In this document: piece after piece, positions 38,395 to 48,700 of the stretch
Layout: each line of letters starts with the position of its first letter
How positions within the stretch are numbered: the first letter of the stretch is position 1
Made by a program: the position numbers and the translations under genes
Source: an uncultured Cytophagales bacterium
GTDB lineage: Bacteria > Bacteroidota > Bacteroidia > Cytophagales > UBA9547
Reading direction: 5' to 3'
Assembly: GCA_945957555.1 (NCBI GenBank)
Contig: CAMFLX010000009.1
Coordinates: 1 to 64,000 of the forward strand
DNA: 64,000 nt
The notes under the pieces: model-generated
The model's input: the letters and a program-made list of their open reading frames with translations, nothing else
Database searches by the model: none
What the model was told of the DNA's origin: nothing

Positions 38395-40053
38395 TTATTT
38401 TCCTAAGATTTTATTATAAAGTGAAGGGTTTTTAAATACAGTGATAGCTTCCATGATTTCTTGGTCACTGTCAAATGACGCTTCTACAATTCCTTTTTGC
38501 AAGTAGTATCTTGATACAATTTCTCTTTCTAAAGCTTCTCTTACTTCATCTTTGAATTTTTTCAGATCAAGAGTCTTGTTGTTATCTATTTTACTATGAA
38601 GTTGTTCTAGTTGTAGTTTGATATCCTCATAGTATTTCTCTTTTTTCGCGTTTTCAGTGAGTTCTTCAAGGTTTTTCTGTACTTTATTTTTGTAGTCATA
38701 TTCCTTGCCTTCAAGCCAAAGTGTGAATTCTTCATATTCGGTTTCTGAAATTTTGAAGTTTTTTGCTGTGGCAATTGTGGGGTGTTTAGAAGCATACAAA
38801 GTAGCATAATCAAAAATATGGCCCTTTTGTAGTAGGCTCACTACTATAGCTGGTGCTTCTTTTCTCTCTACTTTTAAGTCTGGTTCAATACCTCCTCCAT
38901 CAAAGACCTTACGGCCTTTATTTACAGTTTTGAATTCTTTTTTGAGTGAATCGGCTATTTTTACAGCGGATCCATCTTCGTTTTTATGTGAATAGTCTAT
39001 AGCCTGTATACAGCGGCCACTTGGAATATAATATTTGGCACATGTGATTTTTACTTGTGTGCCATGAATCAATGGCCTTGTTGTTTGGACTAAGCCTTTG
39101 CCAAATGATTTTTGTCCGATTAGCACCGCTCTATCATAGTCTTGCAAAGTCCCACTTACGATTTCTGATGCAGAGGCACTTTTGCCAGAAATGAGTACTA
39201 CTATTGGTATGTCAAGGTCTATAGGTGTGTTATGGCTTTTGTATTCTTTGTTCCATTCAATCGCTTTACCTTTGGTGCTTACGATAAGTTTGTCTTTTGA
39301 AACAAACAGGTTAGAGATGTCAATCGCTTCTTTAAGGAGGCCACCAGGATTATCCCTTAAGTCAAAAATTAGATATTTCATACCTTTATCTTTGAGCTTT
39401 TCTACAGCATCTTTTACATCTCCTGAAGCGTTTTCTGTGAAATCTGTTAAGTGCACATAACCAACCTCATCATTGACCATCCCGCTATATGGGATGTTGT
39501 CGATTTTGATTTGCTGCCTAGTCAACTCAAATTCCAAAACTTTATCAATGCCATAGCGTTTGATTGTGATCTTTACTTTTGTTCCTTGTTGACCTTTTAA
39601 AAGTTTACTGACATCGTTGGTATTTTTGCTGGATGCATCTATACCGTCAATTGTAAGTATTTCGTCGCCAATTTTTAAACCAGCGGTATGTGCCGGAAAG
39701 CCTTCATAGGGCATTAAAATCGTAGTTTTGTCATTCCTCTTACCAATAACTGCACCAATGCCACCATACTTGCCAGTAGTCATGGTTCTATAATCTTCGA
39801 TTTCGTCTTCGGAGATGTAATTGGTATATGGGTCTAGGGATTCTAGCATGGCATCAAGTCCCGTTTTCATAAAGATATTTGGGTTGATTTCGTCAACATA
39901 GAATTCGTTAACTTCTTTGTAAACGGCATTAAAAACTTCTAGATTCTTTGAGATTTCAAAGTATCTGGAGTTAGTATCTGATTTGAAAGATGAAAGAAAT
40001 ACAACTGAAGATGCTAAAACCAGTAGTGCCTTTTTGTTAAGCTTTATGTTCAT
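38395..40053 (-). CDS. S41 family carboxy-terminal processing peptidase
   Basis: PDZ domain and IVVLISGKSASASEIVSGTLQDYDRAVLIGQKSFGKGLVQ. Confidence 0.95.
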   Translation of the reverse strand: MNIKLNKKALLVLASSVVFLSSFKSDTNSRYFEISKNLEVFNAVYKEVNEFYVDEINPNIFMKTGLDAMLESLDPYTNYISEDEIEDYRTMTTGKYGGIGAVIGKRNDKTTILMPYEGFPAHTAGLKIGDEILTIDGIDASSKNTNDVSKLLKGQQGTKVKITIKRYGIDKVLEFELTRQQIKIDNIPYSGMVNDEVGYVHLTDFTENASGDVKDAVEKLKDKGMKYLIFDLRDNPGGLLKEAIDISNLFVSKDKLIVSTKGKAIEWNKEYKSHNTPIDLDIPIVVLISGKSASASEIVSGTLQDYDRAVLIGQKSFGKGLVQTTRPLIHGTQVKITCAKYYIPSGRCIQAIDYSHKNEDGSAVKIADSLKKEFKTVNKGRKVFDGGGIEPDLKVERKEAPAIVVSLLQKGHIFDYATLYASKHPTIATAKNFKISETEYEEFTLWLEGKEYDYKNKVQKNLEELTENAKKEKYYEDIKLQLEQLHSKIDNNKTLDLKKFKDEVREALEREIVSRYYLQKGIVEASFDSDQEIMEAITVFKNPSLYNKILGK

Positions 40054-40438
40054 GACTATTGCCATTAATACGTTGGAGTGTCAAAGATAGTTTTTTTTCT
40101 ATTTCTTTAAAAGTAAGTATTTCTTTACCTACATATATGAATATGATGGAAAGCTTGGTTTCAGATTTAAGAAAATGTTTGTGAATTCGATAAGCCTCTC
40201 TTATTCTCCTTGTTATTAAGTGACGATCAACGGAGCGCTTAAAGCTTTTTTTAGGAACGGATACTAATATCTGATTTTGTGTCAGTTTTTGGTTGTATGA
40301 ACAAAGATACTTATAAGGGTAAACAAAATCGGAAGATCTAGAAGAGAACATCTTTTGGATGACTTTTCTGCTTCTTAATCTTTCATCTTTGGAAAAACTG
40401 AAAGACTTTGGCTTGGGCTCAAGGTCTTCCGACTTCAT
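40037..40438 (-). CDS. rnpA: Ribonuclease P protein component
   Basis: FSFSKDERLRSRKVIQKMF...VPKKSFKRSVDRHLITRRIREAYR. Confidence 0.95.
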   Translation of the reverse strand: MKSEDLEPKPKSFSFSKDERLRSRKVIQKMFSSRSSDFVYPYKYLCSYNQKLTQNQILVSVPKKSFKRSVDRHLITRRIREAYRIHKHFLKSETKLSIIFIYVGKEILTFKEIEKKLSLTLQRINGNSHEHKA

Positions 40439-40447
40439 TTCTAAATA

Positions 40448-40606
40448 TTATTTCTTGTTTCTTTTTTCGTCAGAAACAGTTAGTTTTTTTCTTCCTTTTC
40501 TTCTACGAGCAGTTAATACTCTTCTACCGTTAGCAGATTCCATTCTCTCTCTGAAACCGTGTTTGTTTTTTCTTTTTCTTACTGATGGCTGAAATGTACG
40601 TTTCAT
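40448..40606 (-). CDS. rpmH: 50S ribosomal protein L34 (52 aa)
   Basis: [52 protein letters not shown] read from minus strand; below ORF-track cutoff. Confidence 0.98.
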   Translation of the reverse strand: MKRTFQPSVRKRKNKHGFRERMESANGRRVLTARRRKGRKKLTVSDEKRNKK

Positions 40607-40662
40607 ATTACAATCCTTTATATAATATTTTTAAATATAGCTACACTATTATTTTGAGCCTG

Positions 40663-40693
40663 CAAAGGTAGTGATTATTTTGTTTATGCACAA
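40663..40693 (-). promoter_or_regulatory. rpmH promoter, TTG-N20-TACCTTTG
   Basis: Minus-strand TTGTGCATAAACAAAATAATCACTACCTTTG, Bacteroidota -33/-7 pattern. Confidence 0.65.
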
Positions 40694-40700
40694 TATAATT

Positions 40701-41177
40701 TTAAATATTATTGTGGCTTGCGATAGAACTCATTTGTTTGTTAAAGTTCTGGTAGATTTCTGGTATATCGTTTTTGTGATTTTGCTTTTTATATCCCCAA
40801 TCAAAGTAACCTTTGGTCCAAATATAGGCCAAGCCAATTGCTAATAAGACAATGAATATGAGAAGCTCTACAAATGCAAGCCAGTACCATGACGAGCCAT
40901 ATTGGGCAAAGTAGGCTTTATTGGAAAAAGCCATGGCCCATGGGAATAGGAGTATTAACTCCACTTCGAAGAGAAGAAATGCAAGCGCAATGATATAGTA
41001 TTTTGGGTTAAAGGTGCTATTTAAGGCTCCGATGCTCTCTTCGCCGCTTTCATATGTCCCTAATTTTACGGGATTGGGTTTGTCTGTCCTTAGTATCCGA
41101 CTGATCAGAAATGTAGCGAGTACAAAAGTGACCATAATACAAACAAATATTAATATAGTGCCAAAGTTAGAGATCAT
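40701..41177 (-). CDS. nuoA: NADH-quinone oxidoreductase subunit A
   Basis: KLGTYESGEESIGALNSTFNPKYYIIALAFLLFEVELILLFPWA. Confidence 0.93.
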   Translation of the reverse strand: MISNFGTILIFVCIMVTFVLATFLISRILRTDKPNPVKLGTYESGEESIGALNSTFNPKYYIIALAFLLFEVELILLFPWAMAFSNKAYFAQYGSSWYWLAFVELLIFIVLLAIGLAYIWTKGYFDWGYKKQNHKNDIPEIYQNFNKQMSSIASHNNI

Positions 41178-41180
41178 TTT

Positions 41181-41642
41181 TTAACTTATTGCTTGTAGCA
41201 GTTTATGATAAAGTTCGATAAATGTATCGTAGAGGAAATAGATAAACCCGCCTCCAGCAAGTCCCCAAATGATAGAAGAGCAAAACATTGTAAAAAGTAT
41301 CCTAGAGGTTGCTTCCCCTCGAGTTACAGCGACAAGGGTACCTCCGATTGGCGTTAACAATGGAGGCGTTGCTAAAGCAATGCCCCATAAGCCAAATTTT
41401 TGATAAATTTTTATAATACGTCTGTTTGTAGTACTGAATTTTGTTCTCCTGTTAAAGTATATTTTATAAATTAAGTTTTTAATCTTCGTTTTAAAAAGCG
41501 TAATAATGGTTACGGTTGTCATCATTCCTGCCGATGTTGCAATGATAGCTACCCAAAAGTTCATCTTATGAGCTAAGGCTAAAGGATAGGCGAATAAAAA
41601 CTTTAGCATTGCTAACAAAAAAACCTCAATAAAATCAACCAT
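41181..41642 (-). CDS. Small integral membrane protein (Sm_multidrug_ex-like)
   Basis: 153 aa; hydrophobic segments, GLWGIALATPPLLTPIGGTLVAV. Confidence 0.65.
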   Translation of the reverse strand: MVDFIEVFLLAMLKFLFAYPLALAHKMNFWVAIIATSAGMMTTVTIITLFKTKIKNLIYKIYFNRRTKFSTTNRRIIKIYQKFGLWGIALATPPLLTPIGGTLVAVTRGEATSRILFTMFCSSIIWGLAGGGFIYFLYDTFIELYHKLLQAIS

Positions 41643-41680
41643 TACCTCTTCACTTTATAATTTACAACTCAAAAAACGTC

Positions 41681-43042
41681 CTATTTGGAGCACATTCTAA
41701 CAATATTTTCGTATGTATTTTCCCAGTTCCTCCAAATTTTATGAGTACCAAGCGATTCGTTATGGAATATAATAACAAGTTCCCCGCCAAGTTGTTTAGT
41801 GATTTCGTAAAGGGGTTTGATTTGATAAATTACCTCGTTGGCTCGGACTTTTAAAAAATATTTAAAAGTACTATCCATAGCTACAAATGGATGGATGGTG
41901 AGGTCCGTTCGTGTTTCTGATTGTAGATCGTAAAAAGGATAAGGAGTACAAATGCTAGCCCTAAAACCAATTTGAGTAGAATATCCCATAGTGTAATCAT
42001 CTTTGATACCACATTTAATCAGATTCAAATGTGTTTCAGGGAACTTTAAACGCAGATAATGTTGCCTTGAAGCATTTGGTTTATTTCCCGTGATGTCTTC
42101 CAACCTATCAATTTCTTTTGTTACTTTTTTCTCATCAAAATTTGCGTTGTAGGATGGATGAATCCCTACATCATATTTCTCATTCATCTTTTTGATAATG
42201 TCAATATATTCTTTGTTCCTGAAAGAAACGTTTTTGTCAAAAGTGTTGTAATCACCTAATAGAAAAAAATACCTTGGTCTAATGTTATATTGATCATGGA
42301 TTGAAATCTGTTTTGCATAAGTGTCGAATGGGTCTGCTTTAGTACCAAAATGCACCTGCAATCTTCTCCAAAGTTTTTTGAACTGAAGTTTGAAAAGTAA
42401 CCTAGTTATAGAAAACCCAATTCGAACAATACCTTTATTCTTATATGCAAAAGCATTGTCTATGTCAATAGTTGGTACAAATTTATAAGGTATAGGACTG
42501 AAAAAGTAAGTAGGGTGTTTTTCCAGTATCATGTTTTTCAAGTCTCTGGCAATTAAGTTGCATATGGGGAGTTTTAAGAAATTTCTTTGAAAAGCAACAC
42601 TATTTTCTGGTTTGTATCTTTTATGGTTATCTAGTGGTGAAGGTAAATATTCTTCGTATCTGCTTACCAAATAGAATACAGTAGCAAACGGATCAAAAGG
42701 TAGTGAACCACTATTCACGGGAAATAGCACTTTATAGTCATTGTAAGTAGCTATTTCTATGTTTTGTTTGGTGATACTTGCCTCAAACAAGAGATTGGCA
42801 GATTCAAGCACAAGGTCTGAAGATAAATTTATGTTGTTGCCGTATGTGATTTTTGGACCCGTGTGATTATTAAATTCATTTTCATTGATAGTGATCTTAA
42901 AATCAGCCAATAAAATGGTTTTGAATATTATTTCTGTAGCATATTGAATTCTATTAGATATTGATTTACAATATATTAATATCATGGGCCCTCTTTTTAA
43001 AAACGTAAAAATATGAAAATATTTTATATTAATAGGTATCAA
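41681..43042 (-). CDS. Polysaccharide deacetylase family protein
   Basis: FVPTIDIDNAFAYKNKG, YDVGIHPSYNAN, NASRQHYLRLKFPETHLNLIKCGIKDDYTMGY. Confidence 0.85.
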   Translation of the reverse strand: MIPINIKYFHIFTFLKRGPMILIYCKSISNRIQYATEIIFKTILLADFKITINENEFNNHTGPKITYGNNINLSSDLVLESANLLFEASITKQNIEIATYNDYKVLFPVNSGSLPFDPFATVFYLVSRYEEYLPSPLDNHKRYKPENSVAFQRNFLKLPICNLIARDLKNMILEKHPTYFFSPIPYKFVPTIDIDNAFAYKNKGIVRIGFSITRLLFKLQFKKLWRRLQVHFGTKADPFDTYAKQISIHDQYNIRPRYFFLLGDYNTFDKNVSFRNKEYIDIIKKMNEKYDVGIHPSYNANFDEKKVTKEIDRLEDITGNKPNASRQHYLRLKFPETHLNLIKCGIKDDYTMGYSTQIGFRASICTPYPFYDLQSETRTDLTIHPFVAMDSTFKYFLKVRANEVIYQIKPLYEITKQLGGELVIIFHNESLGTHKIWRNWENTYENIVRMCSK

Positions 43043-43070
43043 ATACTTTTAAATAATCGTAAAGTAGGTT

Positions 43071-44288
43071 ATGCGAAATATTTTACTTTTAGGCGCTGGT
43101 AAGTCCTCCAGTGTATTGTTGCACAAGTTACATGAAATGTCTCAGAATAAATCGGTTAAGATAACGATAGTAGATTTAGTTCTTGACCACATAAAGTACC
43201 ATGATAGTTTATCTTTTGTAAAGCAAGCTATTGATATTAATAATCGTGAGTTGTTAGAAGATGTTATTGTAACACAAGATATTGTGATTTCACTAATGCC
43301 CCCAGATCTTCACCTACAAGTAGCTAAATTATGTTTAGAGTGTAAAAAACATTTCATTTCTGCCTCATATCTTAATGAAAAAATTAAAGCACTAGAGCCT
43401 GAGATTTTGAGAAAAGGCTTATTTTTTGTCAATGAAATGGGCTTAGACCCAGGCATTGATCATTTGCTAGCGATGGAAATGATTATGGATATTAAGAATA
43501 AAGGGGGCATCATTCATACTTTTGAATCCTATTGTGGAGGATTGGTTGCCCCTGAATCTGATGATAATCCATTACACTATAAAATTACTTGGAATCCCTT
43601 AAATATTGTTAATGCAGGAAAAGCAGGTGCAAGGTATCTTGAAAACAATGATTTAGTATCGCTTACCCATAAACAGGTTTTTGAACAGCATAAAACGGTA
43701 GTGATTCAAGGTTCTGGAAATTTTGAAATGTATGCCAATCGAGATTCTTTACCCTATATAGATCTCTACGGATTGCAAGGTGTCGATACCTTTGTGAGAG
43801 GAACCTTGCGTTTGCCAGGTTTTTGCGCTTCATGGTCAAATTTGATTGAGATGGGGCTTACTGATGAAAATAAGATAATAAATGATGAGCTTCTGAGGGA
43901 AATGGAACAATTGGCTTCTAATAATGCCGTGAAATGGCTTCTTAAAGATACTACAGTGAAGGCTCCAGCAAATGCTACATCTTATTTGTTGGATACCATT
44001 GTTCATAAACTTTATTTTAAGGATAATGACAAAGACAGGGTGGTTTTATACCATAAAATAGGTTATTCTCTTGATGGCAAACTGAGGTTTAACGATTTTG
44101 TACTGGATAGGAAAGGTAAAGACAAACAGGAGACGGCTATGGCTGAAACGGTGGGCTTGCCGTTATTGGCTTGTGTAGAGCTCATTCTTGAAAATAAATT
44201 TATAAAACCAGGTATTTTGCTTCCTTCTGATACAGAGGTATTTGAATTGGTTTTGAATAAACTTAGAGGATATGGTTTGTTTTCCTAA
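43071..44288 (+). CDS. Saccharopine dehydrogenase family protein
   Basis: MRNILLLGAGKSSSVLLHKL; NEMGLDPGIDHLLAMEMI; VRGTLRLPGFCASWSNLIEMGL. Confidence 0.92.
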   Translation: MRNILLLGAGKSSSVLLHKLHEMSQNKSVKITIVDLVLDHIKYHDSLSFVKQAIDINNRELLEDVIVTQDIVISLMPPDLHLQVAKLCLECKKHFISASYLNEKIKALEPEILRKGLFFVNEMGLDPGIDHLLAMEMIMDIKNKGGIIHTFESYCGGLVAPESDDNPLHYKITWNPLNIVNAGKAGARYLENNDLVSLTHKQVFEQHKTVVIQGSGNFEMYANRDSLPYIDLYGLQGVDTFVRGTLRLPGFCASWSNLIEMGLTDENKIINDELLREMEQLASNNAVKWLLKDTTVKAPANATSYLLDTIVHKLYFKDNDKDRVVLYHKIGYSLDGKLRFNDFVLDRKGKDKQETAMAETVGLPLLACVELILENKFIKPGILLPSDTEVFELVLNKLRGYGLFS

Positions 44289-44350
44289 CTTTATTCCGTA
44301 CAAAAGAACCTTTAAATGATTCAATATAGATTCCTGACTTTGTTTTTGTA

Positions 44351-44382
44351 TTGTATTTGTTTTTAAAAAATTCATATTTTTG
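44351..44382 (+). promoter_or_regulatory. purM promoter TTG-N21-TATTTTTG, 4 nt before ATG
   Basis: TTG 44351-44353, TATTTTTG 44375-44382, ATG 44387. Confidence 0.55.
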
Positions 44383-44386
44383 CAAT

Positions 44387-45556
44387 ATGAATACAGAACG
44401 TTACGATTTAAGGGGAGTTTCTGCCAGCAAAGAAGATGTGCACAATGCCATAAAAAATGTCGACAAGGGCATTTATCCTTCAGCATTCTGCAAAGTTATT
44501 CCTGACATTCTTGGTGGAGATGAAACTTATTGTAATATCATGCATGCTGATGGCGCTGGTACCAAATCCTCTTTGGCGTATATGTATTGGAAAGAAACAG
44601 GTGATATTTCAGTGTGGAAAGGCATAGCACAAGATGCAATCATTATGAATATTGATGATTTATTGTGTGTTGGCGCCGATACTAATATCTTATTATCATC
44701 TACGATTGGTAGGAATAAACATTTGATCCCAGGTGAAGTGATCTCAGCAATTATCAATGGCACCGAGGAGATCCTTCAAATGCTTCGCAGTCATGGATTA
44801 GAGATATACAGTACAGGTGGGGAAACTGCTGATGTAGGGGATTTGGTGAGGACTGTGATCGTAGATAGTACTGTAACTTGCCGGATGAAAAGAGATGATG
44901 TAATTACCAATGAAAACATAAAGGCTGGCCAAGTGGTAGTAGGGCTTTCGTCTTTTGGTAGGGCGTCTTACGAAACCGAATACAATGGAGGTATGGGTAG
45001 CAATGGACTCACCTCTGCGCGCCATGATGTGTTCAATAAAATGTTGGCCACAAGATATCCAGATAGTTTTAACCCGCTCATGCCTAGAGATTTGGTTTAT
45101 GTGGGAGCTTATAACTTGACAGATATTTATGAAAATTTACCAGTAAATGTCGGCCAATTGATTTTGTCACCTACTAGAACCTATGCACCTATCATGAAAC
45201 AAGTATTTAAAGAATACAGAAAGGCACTTGGAGGATTGATTCACTGTAGTGGTGGCGCACAGACCAAGGTGCTGAACTTTATCAACAACTTACATGTGGT
45301 TAAAGACAACATGTTTGCGGTCCCTCCATTATTCTCGTTGATTCAAAAACAAAGTACAACCTCATGGAAAGAGATGTACAAAGTTTTTAACATGGGACAC
45401 AGAATGGAAATATATGTAGATGAGAAATATGCCGAGGACATTATAGCCATTTCAAAATCATATAACGTAGACGCACAAATCATTGGTAGGGTAGAGCCTT
45501 ACGACGGCAAGAAGGTGACTATCGTAAATGAAAATGGGAAGTTTATATATGAATAA
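44387..45556 (+). CDS. purM: Phosphoribosylformylglycinamidine cyclo-ligase (AIR synthase)
   Basis: MHADGAGTKSSLAYMYWKETGD, STGGETADVGDLVRT, GGLIHCSGGAQTKVL. Confidence 0.93.
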   Translation: MNTERYDLRGVSASKEDVHNAIKNVDKGIYPSAFCKVIPDILGGDETYCNIMHADGAGTKSSLAYMYWKETGDISVWKGIAQDAIIMNIDDLLCVGADTNILLSSTIGRNKHLIPGEVISAIINGTEEILQMLRSHGLEIYSTGGETADVGDLVRTVIVDSTVTCRMKRDDVITNENIKAGQVVVGLSSFGRASYETEYNGGMGSNGLTSARHDVFNKMLATRYPDSFNPLMPRDLVYVGAYNLTDIYENLPVNVGQLILSPTRTYAPIMKQVFKEYRKALGGLIHCSGGAQTKVLNFINNLHVVKDNMFAVPPLFSLIQKQSTTSWKEMYKVFNMGHRMEIYVDEKYAEDIIAISKSYNVDAQIIGRVEPYDGKKVTIVNENGKFIYE

Positions 45557-45756
45557 TACCATTGATACATAAGCTTAACTAGATTTGCGCCCCTAAAAAT
45601 TGGGAGTGGTTTTGTAAACTAATTTTGTGGTTAGACGTAATATTAAAGATTATAGGGTCTTGTGCTTGTGAGTGTAGAACTTAAGTGCTTGATGATAAGG
45701 TTTTAAGAAAATTCAAATAATTTCCATACATTTGTGGGATTAACATACTCGGCTAC

Positions 45757-48700
45757 ATGAAAAAAATGCTCTTTCGATTACTATTATTATTTATAACCTT
45801 ACTCTCTGTGAGTTCGTCTTATGCGACGGATTATTATTCAACAGTTGCGCTGGGTACTGGAGATGATGTTACAGATGTTAATAACTGGTCTGATGTTTAT
45901 GGCGATCAGCCAATTTCTTTTGGTGGCAGCGGTAATTCTCCGATTGATTTTTCATCCGGAAGTGATGTATTTCATATAATTGATGGGGATGCTATGATTG
46001 CATCAACGGCTTGGACTGTTCTAGGTTCTGTAATTGTACATTCATCAAGTGCCTTCGACGCAAGTGGGTTTAATCATTCGGTAATTGTTGACATCGAGGC
46101 AGGAGGTTTGTACACAGTAACAAATACCTATTCTAATCTCGTTTTCGGAACTGTAGACATAGCAGCAGAGTTTCATATTGCAGGAACATCGGCATCTTTT
46201 CTTCGTTATGATCTTACTTATCCTAATTTATACTTTGATGGTTCTGGGACCCTTACTGCGCTCACTAATAATTTAAATGTAAACGGCAGTCTCTTTATAA
46301 ATGGTAAGACCGTTAATGTCTCTACCACTGTAGCAAGGGTAGTCAATATTGGAGGGAATCTTGAAATACTTGCTGGTACTTTTAGAGTGGCAAATAATTC
46401 TGCTAGTAGTACAATAAATATTACTGGTGATATTAATATTTCAGGAGGTACTTTTGTTGGAACTGCATCAACTGGAAGCCCAATCATAAATGCCGTAAAC
46501 TTTAACCAAAGTGGTGGAACTTTTACTGGAGTAAATGCAACGGCGACAACAGCTGCTGGCAACCCTGTTTTTAATATCACAGGAGACTTCACTAAATCAT
46601 CAGGAACATATAATGCAAGATCAACCGTAGCAACTACTGGTTCCGGTTTTCCAACTTTTGTAATGTCTGGAAGTAGTAAAAATATTAGCGTGAATTCATT
46701 TACAACGAATGCTCACAATTTTACAATTAATTCAACTATAGGACTTTCAAGTAATTTTAGTGTCGGTAAGGCGTTGACAATTGGTGCTTCTGGAAATTTA
46801 AGTATCAATGCCAATACTTTAACTATAGGAGGGGGCTTTACTAATTCAGGAACTTTAACTGGAGGAGCAAGTTCAAAAATTACGTTTAATAGTACTACTT
46901 CTGGTGCGACATTGCCAGCAATTACCCTAAATACTTTAACCGTAAGTTCTACCGGACAAACGATTGCTTTAGGAGGAGATGTTTTAGCTACTAATGTGTC
47001 TATTACTTCTGGTACTCTTTCTATAGGTGCCAATACTTTAACATTGGATGGTACTATTTCCAATTCAGGGACCTTTACTGGTGGAGCCACATCAAATGTT
47101 GTTATTGGAACGAGTGCGGTAGGTTTAAGTTTGCCAGCAGTAACGCTGAATAATTTAACTGTAAATGCTTCTACTTCTTCAGCTGGTGGGGCAGTAACTG
47201 TGAACGGAACCATCACTTTAAATACAGGAACTTTTAATCCAGCAAACTTACTAACACTTGGAACTGGAGCAAATATAGTCGTAGTAGGTGGTACTTTGTC
47301 GGGTGTGCCAACATTTGGTACTTCTGTGAACGTTACTTATTCGGGTTCTGGTAACAATACGGCCGATTATGAACTGCCGTCTTCTTCGACGGTTTTAAAT
47401 AATATTACTTTTGCAAAATCGGGAGGAATCGTTTCTTTGAACCATTCCATTACTGTTAACGGCACTCTAACTATTACAAGTGGATCTTTGAACTCAGCGG
47501 GTTTTGGAATCGATGCTAAAGGCGATTGGGTTAATAATTCTACCTATACAGCTTCGAGTAACACGGTCACATTTTCGGGTACAGGAACTCAAACGCTTTC
47601 TGGGAGCTCCTCACCAACATTTTATGGTTTAACGATCAACAAATCCTCAGGCACGCTTGCACTGTCCAATGCTATAACGGTAAGCAATACCTTATCGATG
47701 ACTGCTGGTACATTGGATAACTCAGGAAGCAATATCTCTTTGGGTAATGGTGCGAATATCATAGTGGATCAGGGAACGATACAGGCAACCCCATCTTTTG
47801 GAACGACCGTTAACGTAACCTATACAGGTACTGGAGATAAAACTGCTAATAATGCCTTACCAACAGGCTCAACGGTTTTGAATAATGTGACTTTTGGGAA
47901 AACTGGAACAGTAACATTGGGTCATGCGATCACGGTTAATGGTACATTTACCATTTCATCTGGTACATTGAACACGGATGCGACTAATAATTATGCCATT
48001 ACATTAAAGGGTGATTGGATCAATAATGGTACGTTTACACCCAATACAAGTACAACTACGTTTTCTAGCAGCGGAACACAAACCATATCTGGGTCGTCCT
48101 CAACAGCGTTTGGTAGTCTAACAGTTAATAAACCCACAGGATCGTTGGTTTTGGGATCTCCTGTAAGTGCAAGCGGAACGGTTACTCTTACTGCCGGAAC
48201 TCTTGACAATACGGGAAGTCAGATAACTTTGGGTAATGGTGCGACTATTGTCAAAGATGCTGGTTTATTTCAGTCAACCCCCACTTTTGGTACTACAGTT
48301 AATGTTCAATATACTGGTAATGGAAGCATCAGTGTAGGTAATGAAATGCCTACAAGTTCAACGGTGTTGAATGATGTAACTTTTGGCAAGTCAGGTACTG
48401 TGACATTGACCAACCCGATGACTGTTAATGGGATATTGACCATTAGTTCAGGTATTTTGAATACAGATGGTACAAGCAACTTTGCGATAGATGCTAAAGG
48501 TAACTGGGTAAACAATGGCACCTTTACCGTAAACAACAGCCCTGTTACTTTCTCTGGAACTACAGCCATGAGCGGTTCTGGGTCTCATGATTTCGCAGCA
48601 GTGACTGTTTCAGGTGCTTTGACTGCACCATCGGCACTTAATATTTCAGGAAACTTCACCAACAATGGTACATTTACACATAATGCGGGTACTGTGACTT

